Assembly: GCA_022819825.1 (NCBI GenBank)
Contig: JAJEGM010000036.1
Location: 1-39,445 of the forward strand
DNA: 39,445 nucleotides
Source: Acidimicrobiia bacterium
GTDB lineage: Bacteria; Actinomycetota; Acidimicrobiia; Acidimicrobiales; Bin134
Direction: 5' to 3'
Part shown: positions 20,812 through 30,562 of the stretch, in pieces
Position numbering within the stretch: the stretch's first letter is position 1
Layout: every line of letters begins with the position of its first letter
Notes under the pieces: generated by a model
The model's database searches: none
What the model saw: the letters and a program-made list of their open reading frames with translations, nothing else
What the model was told of the DNA's origin: nothing
Made by a program: the position numbers and the translations under genes

Positions 20812-22142
20812 TGCACCTGCTTGCCGCCTCAACCCAGCGCAACCTGGGCATGGCCATCGCGGTGGTGGCCATCGTGGGCTTCGCCATCTACCTCATCTAC
20901 AACGTGTTGTGGGCTGGCCGTGGCGAGAGGGGTTCAGAGGTTGAGCTGGCCCCCAACCGCAAGCCTTATCTGAGCGACGAGGAGTTGGAAACCTCCAAGC
21001 TCGACCTCGCCCTGGTCAGCGGCCTGGTCACCCTGGTGATCATCGGCGTGGCCCTGCCTCTGTACTGGCTGGGCGAGCCTGGTCGCCAGCAGGGCTATCT
21101 GGAGTTCTCCCGCGACCAGTTCACCAGCCGGGGTGCCGGGCAGTTCGAGGAGCGCTGTGCAATCTGCCACGGCGGCGGCGGCCTTGGTGGCACCACCGCC
21201 ACATCGATCACCGACGACGCCGGCAACTTCATCGCCGCCATCGAGTGGGATGTTCCCGCCCTCACCACCGTGCTCTACCGCTTCTCTGAGGAGGAAGTGC
21301 GCCACATCCTCGACTACGGCCGGCCCCCCACCCCTATGCAGGCCTGGGGTGCCCCCGGCGGCGGTCCGCTCACCACCCAGCAGGTGGACGAGCTCATCCA
21401 GTACATCCAGAGCATCCAGCTCGATCCCGATGAAGTGGAGCAAGAGGTGTTGGACGGCATCGTGCTCCAAGTGCGCGATGACGTGTTGGCGGCCAACCCT
21501 GGCCTGAACAGCCGGCTCAACGACGCCAACGACGCCGTAAGTGCCGCGGGGGCTGACGAGGCCGCTGCGGAGGCCGCGGCCCGGAACCTGGCCATGGTGG
21601 AGCAGGAGATCCGAGAGACCAGCGAGCAGCACATCCGCGAGCTGACATCGGCCGATCGGGGTGAGCTGCTGTTCAATAACGGGGAATACGGCTGCGCCCG
21701 GTGCCACACTCCCAGAGATTCCTGGCGGTTCACCGGACCCGAGTCCACCCCCGGCGGAGGCCCGGTGGTCTTGGCCAAAGGCTCCCCCGAAGAGGCGGCG
21801 GAAATTGCCCGGTTGGGCAACCTGATCCCGGCGGGCATCCCTGGCGGCGGGGCGTTCGGGCCCAACCTCACCAACGGGGCCACTCTCCGGCAGTTCGACA
21901 CTGCCGAGGGTCATGTGGGCTTTGTCACCATCGGCTCTGAAGAGGGCATCGGCTATGGCAACTTCGGCCAGGGCGACGGCGGGGGCCAGATGCCGGCTTT
22001 CGGCGTGTGCGTGGGCGACCGGGACTCCAGTGAGCGCAGCGCCATCCACGGCTTCTGCACGCTGGAAGACGGCAATGTCCGACCGGGCATGCTGACCGCC
22101 GCACAGATCGCCGACATCGTGGCCTACGAGCGGGGGTTGTGA
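20811..22142 (+). CDS. Membrane-bound diheme cytochrome c
   Basis: Encodes 443 residues. Two spans lie at about 13-34 and 66-86. The first c-type domain has CAICH at 116-120 and a methionine in TPMQAWG; a helical, charged linker (about 205-280, rich in Glu and Ala) leads to a second domain with CARCH at 295-299 and GQMPAFGVCVG. It likely takes electrons from the Rieske protein and passes them to the monoheme cytochrome or an oxidase, similar in role to diheme QcrC of actinobacteria but with two N-terminal spans and a different layout. Two more cysteines near the end (GVCVG and GFCTL) may form a disulfide. Confidence 0.88.
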   Translation: MHLLAASTQRNLGMAIAVVAIVGFAIYLIYNVLWAGRGERGSEVELAPNRKPYLSDEELETSKLDLALVSGLVTLVIIGVALPLYWLGEPGRQQGYLEFSRDQFTSRGAGQFEERCAICHGGGGLGGTTATSITDDAGNFIAAIEWDVPALTTVLYRFSEEEVRHILDYGRPPTPMQAWGAPGGGPLTTQQVDELIQYIQSIQLDPDEVEQEVLDGIVLQVRDDVLAANPGLNSRLNDANDAVSAAGADEAAAEAAARNLAMVEQEIRETSEQHIRELTSADRGELLFNNGEYGCARCHTPRDSWRFTGPESTPGGGPVVLAKGSPEEAAEIARLGNLIPAGIPGGGAFGPNLTNGATLRQFDTAEGHVGFVTIGSEEGIGYGNFGQGDGGGQMPAFGVCVGDRDSSERSAIHGFCTLEDGNVRPGMLTAAQIADIVAYERGL

Positions 22143-23278
22143 GCATGGGCTCGGTTCTCGCCGCGGTGAACACATTGGCTGCCATCTCGTTCGACAATGA
22201 GATCCGCGGCCTGCTGACGGTGCTGTTGGGCTCGGCCATCCTCATGGGATCGGTGTGGCTCATCATCTCCACCAACACCGGCTTCCGCCTCGGCACCCTC
22301 ATCGCCATCTCGGCCATCTTCGGATGGACGGTGATGATGGCGTTCATCTGGTCGTTGTACGGCATCGGCCTCCAGGGCGCCCGGCCCACCTGGGAGGTGC
22401 AGGCCATCCACATCGGCAACCCATCGGTGACGGACAACGAGGCCAACCCGCCTCCCACAATTCTCGACGACCTTCCCAACCCGGTGACCTGTGCCGAATT
22501 GGGAGACCAAGACTGCCTGCCCAAGGCCATCCATGTAGTGCGAGTTCTGGGCAATAGCCAGCAGAAAGCCGAGTTGGACAGCAGGGACGTGGGGACCATT
22601 CGCGCTGAGGTCACTGCCTTCAACGATGCTCTGGCGGCCGGCGACCCCCGCAAGCTCACCGGCGACAAGGTTGAAGGCGAAGTGCAGCGCTTGGCCGACG
22701 AGGAGCGCATCCGCAACGAAGACCTCACCCTGAGCGAGCTGAAGGGTGTCGCCCCCGAGCTCACCGAGGAGGCCGAGCGCCGAGGCTGGCTGGTTCTGGG
22801 CGACTGGAACCTGGAGACCACCCAAGCCGCCGGAGAGGCCATCACCGCGGCCAGCGACTATTTGGCTAACGCCGATTTGGGCTTCGGCGCCACTGACGAG
22901 CAGAGCAACACTTTCGTGGTGCTCGACGCCTTCCAGCAGGGGGGCAAGCCGGATCGGCTCAACAACGGGGTGTGGGAGCGGGTCAGCAACAAGATCATCA
23001 CCAGCGCCATGCCCCGCCACCCCACCAACTACACGGTGGTACAGGTCCAGCGCTCGACCTACAAGCCGCCGGTGGCCGGACAGGCGCCGCCCCCCGCGGA
23101 GGTCGATCCCAACGAGCCGGTCATCTCGGTGCTGCTCCGTCGCAATCTGGGCCGATTCCGCCTGCCCGGTATTCTGGTGACCATCGGCTCCGGTCTGTTG
23201 TTCTTGGCCTCTCTTTTGATGCTCCACACCCGCGATCTGGAAGTCCGCCGTCGCCTGGAAGGCGAGGGTTCGGGGTAG
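22139..23278 (+). CDS. Three-span membrane protein of the bc operon, unknown
   Basis: Encodes 379 residues, no family recognised. Hydrophobic spans lie at about 24-44 (LLTVLLGSAILMGSVWLIIS), 50-74 and 343-362 near the C-terminus. Between spans 2 and 3 is a ~265-residue hydrophilic domain containing LGDQDCLPKAIHVVRVLG, GWLVLGDWNLETTQAAGEA and VVQVQRSTYKPP. The tail after span 3 is basic (RDLEVRRRLEG). Start GTG 22139 overlaps the upstream stop (GTGA); ATG 22145 is an alternative. Its place between the diheme cytochrome and nuoA suggests a structural or assembly role for the quinol-cytochrome c complex, or a bridge to complex I (inference). Confidence 0.75.
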   Translation: MSMGSVLAAVNTLAAISFDNEIRGLLTVLLGSAILMGSVWLIISTNTGFRLGTLIAISAIFGWTVMMAFIWSLYGIGLQGARPTWEVQAIHIGNPSVTDNEANPPPTILDDLPNPVTCAELGDQDCLPKAIHVVRVLGNSQQKAELDSRDVGTIRAEVTAFNDALAAGDPRKLTGDKVEGEVQRLADEERIRNEDLTLSELKGVAPELTEEAERRGWLVLGDWNLETTQAAGEAITAASDYLANADLGFGATDEQSNTFVVLDAFQQGGKPDRLNNGVWERVSNKIITSAMPRHPTNYTVVQVQRSTYKPPVAGQAPPPAEVDPNEPVISVLLRRNLGRFRLPGILVTIGSGLLFLASLLMLHTRDLEVRRRLEGEGSG

Positions 23279-23284
23279 ACCGCG

Positions 23285-23752
23285 ATGACCGGCCAATACC
23301 TGCCGATCTTCGCCCTCGGGGTTTTGGCCGTGCTGTTCGCCGCCTTGAGTTTCGGCGCTTCCCGGCTATTGGCGCCCCGGCGTCAGACCAAGGCCAAGCT
23401 GGCCCCCTACGAGTGCGGTGTGGAGGAGAGCACCGACGCCCCGGAGCGGTTCGGGGTTCGATTCTTCCTCATCGCCATGATCTTCATCGTCTTCGACATC
23501 GAGATCATCTTCTTGTACCCCTGGGCGGTGTCCTACCGGGGGCTGGGCCTGTTCGGCCTGGTGGCCATGGGGATATTCGCCTTGGCGGTGTTCGAGTCGT
23601 TCGTCTACCTCATCGGCAACGGCGCTCTCGACTGGGGCCCGTCGCGCCCCACCTGGCGGCGTGATCCCCAGGTGTCGGCCCGCCGTACCAGCGATAGCAC
23701 CATCCGCCGGGTGGGCTTGGACGGACGAGGCGCCCCGAAGGAAGCAGCATGA
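23285..23752 (+). CDS. nuoA: NADH-quinone oxidoreductase subunit A
   Basis: Encodes 155 residues with three spans (about 5-28, 60-82 and 88-112). The loop after span 1 has the conserved [12 protein letters not shown] with the acidic and cysteine residues important for coupling in complex I, and [20 protein letters not shown] is the family signature. It is about 30 residues longer than usual owing to a hydrophilic C-terminal tail. It is the first of fourteen consecutive nuo genes and overlaps nuoB by ATGA. Confidence 0.94.
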   Translation: MTGQYLPIFALGVLAVLFAALSFGASRLLAPRRQTKAKLAPYECGVEESTDAPERFGVRFFLIAMIFIVFDIEIIFLYPWAVSYRGLGLFGLVAMGIFALAVFESFVYLIGNGALDWGPSRPTWRRDPQVSARRTSDSTIRRVGLDGRGAPKEAA

Positions 23753-24345
23753 AGCTGCCGCTATTGGGTGATCCCAAGGTCGTTCTCGATCAAGGGCTGG
23801 AGGGAGTCGACCACAACTTCGTCACCGGAAAGCTCGAGGATCTGGTCAAGTGGTCTCGGGCCCGGAGCTGTTGGCCGGCCACCTTCGGCTTGGCCTGTTG
23901 CGCCATCGAGATGATGGCCACCGGCGGCGCCCACTACGACTTGGCCCGCTACGGCATGGAGGTGTTCCGAGCCTCTCCCCGCCAAGCCGACCTGATGATT
24001 GTGGCCGGCCGGGTGTCCCAGAAGATGGCCCCCATCCTGCGCCGCATATACGACCAGATGATGGAGCCCAAGTGGGTGATCTCCATGGGGGTGTGCGCCT
24101 CCAGCGGCGGCATGTTCAACAACTACGCCATCGTGCAGGGAGTGGACCAGATCGTGCCGGTGGACGTTTATGCCCCCGGCTGTCCCCCCGGCCCGGAAAC
24201 CCTCATGCACGCCATCTTGACCCTTCACGACAAGATCACCAGCGGCGAGATCACCCGCCGCCGAGAAGAGACCGGGGCCGGGGCCAACCTCACTGTCGAT
24301 CAGCGCGACGGCCAAAGCTCGACGGGCGTGGCGATTCGTACATGA
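23749..24345 (+). CDS. nuoB: NADH-quinone oxidoreductase subunit B
   Basis: Encodes 198 residues. This subunit carries cluster N2, the last Fe-S centre before quinone. The ligands are visible: tandem cysteines C50-C51 in [12 protein letters not shown]116 in [15 protein letters not shown] and C145 in [10 protein letters not shown]. The C-terminal ~35 residues are hydrophilic and not conserved in type. It sits at the junction of the peripheral arm and membrane arm with NuoD. Start ATG 23749 overlaps the nuoA stop; its own stop overlaps nuoC. Confidence 0.96.
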   Translation: MKLPLLGDPKVVLDQGLEGVDHNFVTGKLEDLVKWSRARSCWPATFGLACCAIEMMATGGAHYDLARYGMEVFRASPRQADLMIVAGRVSQKMAPILRRIYDQMMEPKWVISMGVCASSGGMFNNYAIVQGVDQIVPVDVYAPGCPPGPETLMHAILTLHDKITSGEITRRREETGAGANLTVDQRDGQSSTGVAIRT

Positions 24346-24788
24346 GCGACGTCGTCGAAACGCCGGTATTGCACGTATCCCGCGACCAGCTCATCGAGAC
24401 GGTGGCGGGCTTGCGCGACGACGGCTATGTGTCGGCGCTCGACGTAACCGCGGTGGACTACCTGGAGCACCCCGGCCGCACCGACCTGCCCCCCGAGGTG
24501 GAACCAGAGCGGTTCGAGCTGGTGGTGACCCTCATCTCCCACATCACGCCGGGCCGCATCCGGCTGCGGGTGCAGGTGCCGGCCGACGATCCCACCGTGC
24601 CCACCCTGTTCGACCTCTTCCCCGGCACCGAGGCCTTGGAGCGAGAAGTGGCCGACATGTATGGCATCGTCTTCGAAGGCCATCCCGATCCCACCCGCAT
24701 CCTCATGCCCCCCGACTGGGAAGGCCACCCGCTGCGAAAAGACTTCGCGGTGGGCCGCATTCCCGTCCAGTTCAAGGCCACCCGATGA
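24342..24788 (+). CDS. nuoC: NADH-quinone oxidoreductase subunit C
   Basis: Encodes 148 residues, the 30-kDa subunit of the hydrophilic arm, without cofactor. The family stretch [16 protein letters not shown], the strand [11 protein letters not shown] and the signature [20 protein letters not shown] followed by [12 protein letters not shown] are all present. It is short, close to the conserved core, lacking long N-terminal additions. ATG 24342 overlaps the nuoB stop by ATGA, while the frame upstream of it lies inside nuoB. Confidence 0.95.
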   Translation: MSDVVETPVLHVSRDQLIETVAGLRDDGYVSALDVTAVDYLEHPGRTDLPPEVEPERFELVVTLISHITPGRIRLRVQVPADDPTVPTLFDLFPGTEALEREVADMYGIVFEGHPDPTRILMPPDWEGHPLRKDFAVGRIPVQFKATR

Positions 24789-26074
24789 GCGCACCGGAGA
24801 CCACGGTGGAAGCCGCCACCGACGAGGCCGTCCGCCGCCGGGAGGACAGCGCGGTGCTCCGCATCGGCGAAGACGACGGCGAGCGCCTCGAAGCCGAATC
24901 CAACGCCAGCGACACCAGCATGATCATGAACATGGGGCCCCAGCACCCCAGCACCCACGGCGTGCTGCGGCTCATGCTGGAGATGGAGGGCGAGACGGTG
25001 ATGCGCTCCAAGCCGGTCATCGGCTACCTCCACACCGGCATGGAGAAGACTGCCGAAACCCTCACCTACCTCCAAGGCCCCACCAACGTGACCCGCATGG
25101 ACTATGCCGCCCCGCTGTTCAGCGAGCTGGCCTTCTCCATGGCCACCGAGGCGCTGCTGGGCTTGGAGCTTCCTCCCCGGGCCACTTGGATCAGGATGCT
25201 GATGTGCGAGTTGAACCGCATCAGCTCCCATCTGCTGTTCCAGGCCACCAACGGCATGGACATCGGTGCGGTGTCGATGATGCTCTACGGCTGGCGGGAG
25301 CGGGAAGAGGCCCTTCGCCTGCTGGAAACCATCACCGGCCTGCGGATGAACCACAACTACATCCGGCCCGGCGGTGTGGCCGCCGACCTGCCCGATGGCT
25401 GGCGCGACGAGGTGCTCACGCTGATCGACGCCCTGCCCGCCCGGCTCAAGGAGTTCGACACCCTGCTCACCGGCCAGCCCATCTACCGGGAGCGGCTCCA
25501 GGGCGTCGGCGTTATCAACACCGCCGAGTGCCTGGCGCTGGGAGTGACCGGGCCCATCCTCCGCTCCACCGGCTACGCCTGGGACCTGCGCCGGGACATG
25601 CCCTATCTGGCCTACGACGAGGTGGACTTCGACGTCGTGGTGGGCACCTACGGCGACTGCTTCGACCGCTACGCCATCCGGCTGAACGAGATCAGGGAAT
25701 CGATCCGCATCCTGGCCCAAATCCTCGACCAGATGCCGTCGGGCGACTACCGGGTGCAGGACAAGAAAGTCACTCCGCCGCCCCGCGCCCGCATCGACGA
25801 GTCGATGGAGGCCCTCATCCACCACTTCAAGATCTTCACCGAGGGGTTCAAGGTGCCCGCCGGTGAGGTGTACGCCGCGGTGGAGTCCCCTCGGGGCGAG
25901 CTGGGCTGCTACATGGTGTCGGACGGCTCCGCGGTGCCCTATCGCATGCACATCCGCGGCCCCAGCTTCGTGAACCTGCAAACCCTGCCTCACCTGATGC
26001 GAGGCGGCATGGTGGCCGACGCGGTGGCCATCATCTCCTCGGTCGACCCCATCATGGGGGAGGTGGACCGCTAG
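24785..26074 (+). CDS. nuoD: NADH-quinone oxidoreductase subunit D
   Basis: Encodes 429 residues, the 49-kDa subunit that forms the quinone pocket with NuoB. After a ~40-residue variable N-terminus comes MNMGPQHPSTHGVLRLML with the pocket histidine, then PVIGYLHTGMEKTAETLTY, CELNRISSHLLF, RPGGVAADLPDGW and the terminal DPIMGEVDR, as is usual. The enzyme family also includes hydrogenase large subunits, but the nickel ligands are absent. It overlaps nuoC by ATGA and ends two bases before nuoE. Confidence 0.96.
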   Translation: MSAPETTVEAATDEAVRRREDSAVLRIGEDDGERLEAESNASDTSMIMNMGPQHPSTHGVLRLMLEMEGETVMRSKPVIGYLHTGMEKTAETLTYLQGPTNVTRMDYAAPLFSELAFSMATEALLGLELPPRATWIRMLMCELNRISSHLLFQATNGMDIGAVSMMLYGWREREEALRLLETITGLRMNHNYIRPGGVAADLPDGWRDEVLTLIDALPARLKEFDTLLTGQPIYRERLQGVGVINTAECLALGVTGPILRSTGYAWDLRRDMPYLAYDEVDFDVVVGTYGDCFDRYAIRLNEIRESIRILAQILDQMPSGDYRVQDKKVTPPPRARIDESMEALIHHFKIFTEGFKVPAGEVYAAVESPRGELGCYMVSDGSAVPYRMHIRGPSFVNLQTLPHLMRGGMVADAVAIISSVDPIMGEVDR

Positions 26075-26076
26075 CC

Positions 26077-26697
26077 ATGGCCCGCCTCAACGCCAACAGC
26101 CTCGGGGTGGCCCAGGAGATCATCGCCCGGTATCCGGTTCCCCGCTCTGCGCTCATTCCCCTACTGCACTTGGCCCAAGAACAAGAGGGCTACGTCACCG
26201 AGGACGCCATGGCCCACATCGCCGAGCTGGTGGGCGTGACCCCCGCCGAGGTGATGGGCACGTGCAGCTTCTACGAGATGCTCAAACGGGAGCCAGTGGG
26301 CGAGTACATGGTCAACATCTGCAACGGCATCTCCTGCCACCTGCTGGGCTCATCCGATCTGATCCACCACGCCGAGGCCACATTGGGGGTGAGGCCGGGC
26401 GGGACCACCGACGACGGCAAGATCACCCTCGAGGCCGTGGAGTGCATCGCGGCCTGCACCGAGGCCCCCTGTCTCCAGGTCAACTACCGATACCGCAACC
26501 GGGTCACCGCTGACGACTTCGACCAGCTGGTGTCAGAGCTGCGGGATGACACCGCCAAGGTGGCCTCCCATGGCCAGCTGGCCATGGTCCGCCAGCACAT
26601 CGGCGACGACCGCCGGGCCGGGGTGTCACCCCCCGACGGCCAAGGCGAGCCGGCCTGGATGGCCCGCAACCCCTCCGACAACGGAGACGGCTCGTGA
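26077..26697 (+). CDS. nuoE: NADH-quinone oxidoreductase subunit E
   Basis: Encodes 206 residues of the thioredoxin-like 24-kDa subunit with a [2Fe-2S] cluster (N1a). Ligands are C82 and C87 (ICNGISCHL) and C123 and C127 (VECIAACTEAP). ALIPLLHLAQEQEGYV and TPAEVMGTCSFYEML are family typical. The C-terminus has a Pro/Asp-rich extension of about 40 residues. It pairs with NuoF, whose GTG start overlaps its stop. Confidence 0.95.
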   Translation: MARLNANSLGVAQEIIARYPVPRSALIPLLHLAQEQEGYVTEDAMAHIAELVGVTPAEVMGTCSFYEMLKREPVGEYMVNICNGISCHLLGSSDLIHHAEATLGVRPGGTTDDGKITLEAVECIAACTEAPCLQVNYRYRNRVTADDFDQLVSELRDDTAKVASHGQLAMVRQHIGDDRRAGVSPPDGQGEPAWMARNPSDNGDGS

Positions 26698-28022
26698 GCG
26701 CGCCCGCCCCCCCAGACCTGCGGATCATCACCTCCCGCTTCGACGTCGAAGACGGCCACACCCTGGCCGGCTACGAGCGCACCGGGGGTTATGCCGGGTT
26801 GCGGCGGGCACTGGAGATGGCCCCCGCCGACGTCCACAGCGAGGTTCGCACCGCCAGCCTGCTGGGCCGGGGTGGTGCCGGGTTCCCCGCCGGGGTCAAG
26901 TGGGGGTTCTGCCCGCCGGGGGTGTGGCCCCGCTATCTGGTGGTGAACGGCGACGAGTCCGAGCCTGGCACCTACAAAGACCGCCTGCTCATGGAGCGCG
27001 ATCCCCACCAGCTCATCGAGGGTTGCCTGATCGCCTGCTACGCCCTCGGCCTGTCGCAGTGCTTCTTGTATGTGCGGGGCGAGATGGCCCACGCCCAGGA
27101 GCGGCTGGCCGCCGCCCTCAACGAGGCCTATGAGGCCGGCTACGTGGGCCGCAATGTGCTTGGGGCTCCGGATTTCTCGGTGGACATCACCCTCCATTGG
27201 GGGGCCGGGGCCTACATCGTGGGAGAGGAGACGGCCCTCATCGAGAGCCTGGAGGGCAACCGGGGGATGCCCCGGCTGAAGCCGCCCTATTTCCCGGCAT
27301 CCATCGGCCTCTACGGCAAGCCCACCATCGTCAACAACGTGGAAACCCTGGCCAACCTGCCGTGGATCGTGTCGAACGGCGGGGAGGCCTTCGCCGCCAT
27401 GGGGGCCGACAGTTCCACTGGAACCCGGGTGTTCGCGGTGTCGGGCCACGTGGCCTCGCCCGGGGTGTTCGAAGTGCCCTTCGGCACCACCACCTTCCGC
27501 GACATCATCTTCGACCCCCGCTACGCCGGCGGCATGCGCCCCGGCCGCACCCTCAAGACCTTCATCCCCGGCGGCGCATCGGCCCCGTGGTTCTTCGAGG
27601 AGCACCTCGACTTGCCCCTGGAGAAGACCACGGTGGACCAGGCCGGCTCCATGCTCGGCTCAGGGGCCATCGTGGTTATGGACGACACCACCGACGTGGT
27701 GAAGGCCTGCCACAACGTGGTGCGGTTCTTCGCCCGGGAGTCCTGCGGCAAATGCACCCCGTGCCGGGAGGGAACCTCCTGGCTGGAGAAGATCCTTAGC
27801 CGCCTCCTGGCCGGCCAAGGCCGCCCCCAGGATCTGGATTTGCTCATGGACGTGTGCGACAACATCAGCCCCGGCATCAACTGGCCCCCCCGCCAGACCA
27901 CCATTTGCCCGCTGGGTCCGTCGGCTGTGTCGCCCATCGCCTCGGCTTTGGAGCGGTTCCGCTCCGAGTTCGAGGCCTACCTGCCCGCCACTGCGGTGAC
28001 CGTTACGGGGGTGGCGTCGTGA
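26694..28022 (+). CDS. nuoF: NADH-quinone oxidoreductase subunit F
   Basis: Encodes 442 residues. NuoF binds NADH and FMN and carries cluster N3. The FMN/NADH loop is LLGRGGAGFPAGVKWGF, followed by VVNGDESEPGTYKDR, GAGAYIVGEETALIESLEG and the cluster motif ESCGKCTPCREGTSWL, with the fourth ligand in TTICPLGPSA. It is the electron entry point. Start GTG 26694 overlaps nuoE; its stop overlaps the nuoG GTG. Confidence 0.96.
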   Translation: MSAPAPPDLRIITSRFDVEDGHTLAGYERTGGYAGLRRALEMAPADVHSEVRTASLLGRGGAGFPAGVKWGFCPPGVWPRYLVVNGDESEPGTYKDRLLMERDPHQLIEGCLIACYALGLSQCFLYVRGEMAHAQERLAAALNEAYEAGYVGRNVLGAPDFSVDITLHWGAGAYIVGEETALIESLEGNRGMPRLKPPYFPASIGLYGKPTIVNNVETLANLPWIVSNGGEAFAAMGADSSTGTRVFAVSGHVASPGVFEVPFGTTTFRDIIFDPRYAGGMRPGRTLKTFIPGGASAPWFFEEHLDLPLEKTTVDQAGSMLGSGAIVVMDDTTDVVKACHNVVRFFARESCGKCTPCREGTSWLEKILSRLLAGQGRPQDLDLLMDVCDNISPGINWPPRQTTICPLGPSAVSPIASALERFRSEFEAYLPATAVTVTGVAS

Positions 28023-30562
28023 GCGAGAACGAAACCGTGGTGAATATCACCGTCAACGGCCAGCCGGTGGAGGCCAAACCCGGTGAGTGGGTGATCGCCG
28101 CCGCCGAGCGGGCCGGGGTGTACATCCCCCACTTCTGCTACCACCCCCGCATGAACTCGGTGGGCATGTGCCGCATGTGCATCGTGGACATCGACGCCGG
28201 GCGCGGTCCCGCCCTGCAACCCTCCTGCATGGTGGAGGTGAGCGAGGGCATGGTGGTGGACACCACCTCCGAGCAAACCCGCAAGGCCCAAGACGGGGTG
28301 CTGGAGTTCCTGCTGCTGAACCACCCCCTCGATTGCCCGGTGTGCGACAAAGGCGGCGAGTGCCCCCTCCAAGACCAGACCATGGCCTACGGCCCCGGCG
28401 AGAGCCGGTTTGTCGAGGAGAAGCGTCACTTCGAGAAACCCATTCCGGTGAACGATCTGGTGTACCTGGATCGGGAGCGCTGCATCCTGTGTGACCGCTG
28501 CACCCGGTTCGCCGACGAGGTGGCCGGCGACCCGCTCATCACCTTCCAGGATCGGGGCGACCAAACCCAGGTGAACACCTTCCCCGACCTGCCCTTCTCC
28601 TCCTACTTCAGCGGCAACACCGTGCAGATCTGCCCGGTGGGCGCCCTCACCGCCGCGCCCTATCGGTTCAAGGCCCGCCCCTGGGATCTCACCGAGGTGG
28701 AGTCCACCTATCCCAATCCGATGGGCGACCGGGTGGTGGTGCAGGCCTCCCGCGACCAGGTGCTGCGCTATCAGGGGGTGGACAGCGACGCGGTGAACTG
28801 GGGCTGGCTAACCGACAAAGACCGATTCGCCTTTGAGGCCACCGCCAGCGAACTGCGGCTGCACACGCCGCTGGTGCGGGGCACGCCGCTGGGCCGACTC
28901 GACCCCGGCGGCTCCGAGCTGGTGGAAACCTCTTGGGGCCAAGCCCTCAGCCTGACTGCCGATGCCATCAAGGCCGCAGTGGCCGATAAGGGACCCCAGT
29001 CGGTGGCGGTATTAGGCGGGGCCCGCCTGACCAACGAAGACCAGTACGCCTGGGCGCGGCTGGCCAAAGGAGTCATCGGCACCGACCACGTCGATGCCCA
29101 GCTCGACGACGGCCTGCCTGCCGAAGGCGTGCTCAGCCTTCCTCGAGCCACCATCAACCGGGCCTGCACCCCCGGCGGCACCGTCATCCTGATGGCCCCC
29201 GATCCCAAAGAGGAGCAGGGCACCCTGTACCTGAGGCTCCGCCACGCCATCGTCAACGACGGCGTGCAGCTCATCGAGCTCACCCCCCGGGCCACCGGGC
29301 TGAGCCATCTGGCCGCATTCCGGCTGCACCATCGCCCCGGCGAGGCCGCTGCCGTGGCTGCCGCCTTGATGGGCGGCGACATAGAAGCCGGACCCGACGG
29401 TGACATCGGCGGTACACCCGTTTCCGCCGTGGCCGCCGCCGCGGCGGCTATCGCCAACCGGGCCGACCAGCCCCTTACCGTGGTGTTGGGTCGGCCCTCG
29501 CTGGCCGAGCCGGCCGACTTCACCATGGATGCCGTGGCCGAGCTGGTTCGGTTTGCCAATCTGCTGAGCGCGGGCGGACGACCAGGCATCGCCTTTTTGC
29601 CCGCGCTGCACCGGGGCAACGTGCTGGGAGCGCTCGACATGGGCTTGGCGCCCGGGCTGCTGCCGGGACGAATCACCCTGGCCGACGGCGGACCGGCGCT
29701 GGCCGAGGCGTGGGGCTCGGTGCCCTCCAACCCCGGAGCCGACACCCGCGGCATCCTGCAAGCCGCCGTAAACGGCCAAATCGAGGTGCTGATCCTGCTG
29801 GGCGCCGATCCGCTGGGTGATTTCCCCCATCGAGAGCTGGCCGATGAAGCCCTCAGCCAGGTGGGCACCATCGTGGCCTCCGATCTGTTCTTGAATCCGT
29901 CCACCGTCCGGGCCCACATCGTGTTCCCCGCCGCCGGGTTCGCCGAGCGGCGGGGCACCCACACCAACCTGGAGGGGCGGATCACGGGCCAGCGCCAGAT
30001 CGTTACCCCGCCGGGCACCGCCCGGGCCGATTGGGCCATCGCCACCGAGTTGGCCCGCCAACTGGGCGCCGATTTCGGCTTCGGCGCCCCCGAGGACGTG
30101 TGGGACGAGATCACCCGGGTGGCCCCGTCGCACCGGAACCTGTCCATGGAAGCCATTGACGCCTCCGAAGACGGGGTGGTAGCCGCCGACAGCTCCATCG
30201 CCTTCACCCCGCCCGACAACGCCACGCCGGTGCCCCATGTGGACGCTTATTCCCTGCGGCTGGTGGCGGCGCGACGCATGTACGACCGGGGCACGCTGCT
30301 CCAGCACGCCCCCTCATTGGCCGGATTGGCCCCCACCGCCGTATTGGCCGTGAACCCCTACGACTTTGACCGCGTCGGCGTTGAACCGGGTGCCGACGTG
30401 CAGGTGATCTCCAACGCGGGCGAGATGGACATGCCGGTAGTGGCCGACCCCGGTGTGCCCCGAGGCACCGCGGCCTTCGGCTACAACTACCCCGATCTGG
30501 ATGTGCGGGATCTTGTCGATCCCGATGCCATGGTTACCGATCTGAGGATCCAAACCCGATGA
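28019..30562 (+). CDS. nuoG: NADH-quinone oxidoreductase subunit G
   Basis: Encodes 847 residues, the largest subunit. The N-terminal third is a ferredoxin-like domain with the [2Fe-2S] motif HFCYHPRMNSVGMCRMC, the His-ligated [4Fe-4S] motif HPLDCPVCDKGGECPLQDQ, and a third set CILCDRCTRF with QICPVGALT. The rest is a molybdopterin oxidoreductase-type domain that in complex I is structural. No second CxxC set for the optional N7 cluster was noticed after residue 220. Start GTG 28019 is chosen because the [2Fe-2S] domain (NETVVNITVNGQPVEAKPGE) starts directly after it; the open frame upstream lies inside nuoF. Confidence 0.95.
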   Translation: MSENETVVNITVNGQPVEAKPGEWVIAAAERAGVYIPHFCYHPRMNSVGMCRMCIVDIDAGRGPALQPSCMVEVSEGMVVDTTSEQTRKAQDGVLEFLLLNHPLDCPVCDKGGECPLQDQTMAYGPGESRFVEEKRHFEKPIPVNDLVYLDRERCILCDRCTRFADEVAGDPLITFQDRGDQTQVNTFPDLPFSSYFSGNTVQICPVGALTAAPYRFKARPWDLTEVESTYPNPMGDRVVVQASRDQVLRYQGVDSDAVNWGWLTDKDRFAFEATASELRLHTPLVRGTPLGRLDPGGSELVETSWGQALSLTADAIKAAVADKGPQSVAVLGGARLTNEDQYAWARLAKGVIGTDHVDAQLDDGLPAEGVLSLPRATINRACTPGGTVILMAPDPKEEQGTLYLRLRHAIVNDGVQLIELTPRATGLSHLAAFRLHHRPGEAAAVAAALMGGDIEAGPDGDIGGTPVSAVAAAAAAIANRADQPLTVVLGRPSLAEPADFTMDAVAELVRFANLLSAGGRPGIAFLPALHRGNVLGALDMGLAPGLLPGRITLADGGPALAEAWGSVPSNPGADTRGILQAAVNGQIEVLILLGADPLGDFPHRELADEALSQVGTIVASDLFLNPSTVRAHIVFPAAGFAERRGTHTNLEGRITGQRQIVTPPGTARADWAIATELARQLGADFGFGAPEDVWDEITRVAPSHRNLSMEAIDASEDGVVAADSSIAFTPPDNATPVPHVDAYSLRLVAARRMYDRGTLLQHAPSLAGLAPTAVLAVNPYDFDRVGVEPGADVQVISNAGEMDMPVVADPGVPRGTAAFGYNYPDLDVRDLVDPDAMVTDLRIQTR

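Noticed and set aside
24458..25993. 511-residue minus-strand open frame
   Set aside because: Antisense shadow of nuoC and nuoD, both identified by clear motifs.
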